Part shown: in pieces, positions 63,719 through 64,000 of the stretch
Layout: each line of letters opens with the position of its first letter
Numbering within the stretch: the stretch's first letter is position 1
Translations under genes and position numbers: made by a program
The notes under the pieces: model-generated
Database searches by the model: none
The model's input: the letters and a program-made list of their open reading frames with translations, nothing else
Told to the model about the DNA's origin: nothing
Assembly (NCBI RefSeq): GCF_002115805.1
Contig: NZ_JFKC01000015.1
Coordinates: 24,669 to 88,668, forward strand
DNA from: Marivita geojedonensis
GTDB taxonomy: Bacteria; Pseudomonadota; Alphaproteobacteria; Rhodobacterales; Rhodobacteraceae
Length of the DNA: 64,000 nt
Direction: 5' to 3'

Positions 63719-64000
63719 GGAAGGACCGTAGGGCTGCTCCATATTACGTTTACGCACTCAAGGATCCGCGCTCAAATCCAGTTCTTCCCTTTTACATAGG
63801 CAAAGGTACCGGAAATCGTGCGTGGGAACACACCATCAACGTAGACGACACAGCCAAGGGACGTCGGATAAAGGAAATCCTGGATTCCGGATATGAGGTT
63901 GTAACAACTAAACTGGCGGATGATCTGTCTGAAGAACAAGCATTGAAGCTAGAAGCCGAACTGATTGCATCCTTTGGTACAGAGGCTACCGGTGGCTTTC
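63715..64000 (+). CDS. GIY-YIG nuclease-like protein (partial, cut by the window end)
   Basis: The ATG at 63715 overlaps the upstream stop as ATGA, and the frame is open to the last base (95 codons). The N-terminus YYVYALKDP and [10 protein letters not shown] (residues about 10-35) are the two parts of the GIY-YIG motif of the LEM-3/UvrC/homing nuclease superfamily, here in the form used by LEM-3-like phage and bacterial proteins. Later catalytic residues may lie outside the window. It probably belongs to the island that starts at the integrase. Confidence 0.8.
   Translation, partial: MRKDRRAAPYYVYALKDPRSNPVLPFYIGKGTGNRAWEHTINVDDTAKGRRIKEILDSGYEVVTTKLADDLSEEQALKLEAELIASFGTEATGGF

Overview
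The window looks like chromosome of a marine alphaproteobacterium of the Rhodobacterales (Roseobacter group). The signs are high-GC coding sequence with frequent GTG/TTG starts and ATGA overlaps, a lanthanide-type PQQ alcohol dehydrogenase cluster, an IalB-family protein, a DUF5765 protein, dimethylglycine-dehydrogenase-like enzymes, and an lpx/bamA/dxr envelope cluster that uses LpxI. Species cannot be named from the sequence alone. No rRNA, CRISPR array or complete insertion sequence was seen.

Layout. 1-7.6 kb is the right part of a PQQ-dependent alcohol oxidation cluster: end of a beta-propeller protein, an unknown exported protein, an ABC-2 type exporter (ATPase and permease), a Sel1-repeat protein, a solute-binding protein plus ATPase without a permease, a c-type cytochrome behind an FNR-like box, an unknown exported protein, and the dehydrogenase itself with the extra aspartate that marks lanthanide enzymes. 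7.6-12 kb carries a DUF5765 membrane protein and the der-bamB-yfgM-like group. 12.3-21 kb has an RND efflux pump with its adaptor, an Atm1-type ABC exporter, a HerA-like ATPase and an intergenic region with unexplained terminators and candidate small RNAs. 21.3-34.2 kb holds an ialB gene and a long minus-strand envelope/isoprenoid/translation series, pyrH-frr-uppS-cdsA-dxr-rseP-(52-aa ORF)-bamA-skp-fabZ-lpxA-lpxI-lpxB. miaA and a complete dipeptide-type ABC importer follow (34.3-41.6 kb), then a pilin-like gene, a lytic transglycosylase, ssb, aroK-aroB, a 49-aa membrane protein, a helical exported protein, xerD and a CNNM/CBS protein (41.7-49.3 kb). 49.4-55 kb has two divergent paralogous DMGDH-like flavoenzymes and a mocA-like gene; 55.2-59.8 kb a PNPOx-like gene and an AttEFGH-like ABC/lipocalin group. 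60.1-61.4 kb is a free-standing NRPS-type condensation domain.

The right end (61.7 kb onwards) is accessory DNA: tRNA-Leu(CAA), a tyrosine integrase with repeated CCTACC motifs before it, a zinc-ribbon/YbjQ protein and a GIY-YIG protein cut by the window edge. Base composition is visibly less GC-rich there.

The main metabolic themes are periplasmic alcohol oxidation feeding electrons to a cytochrome c, N-methyl amine demethylation, envelope assembly, and export or import by many ABC systems. The least explained items are the two exported unknowns and permease-less ABC pair of the PQQ cluster, the small-RNA-like locus at 20.96-21.17 kb, the RND pump with two extra membrane segments, the stand-alone condensation domain, and the integrase placed at the 5' side of its tRNA.
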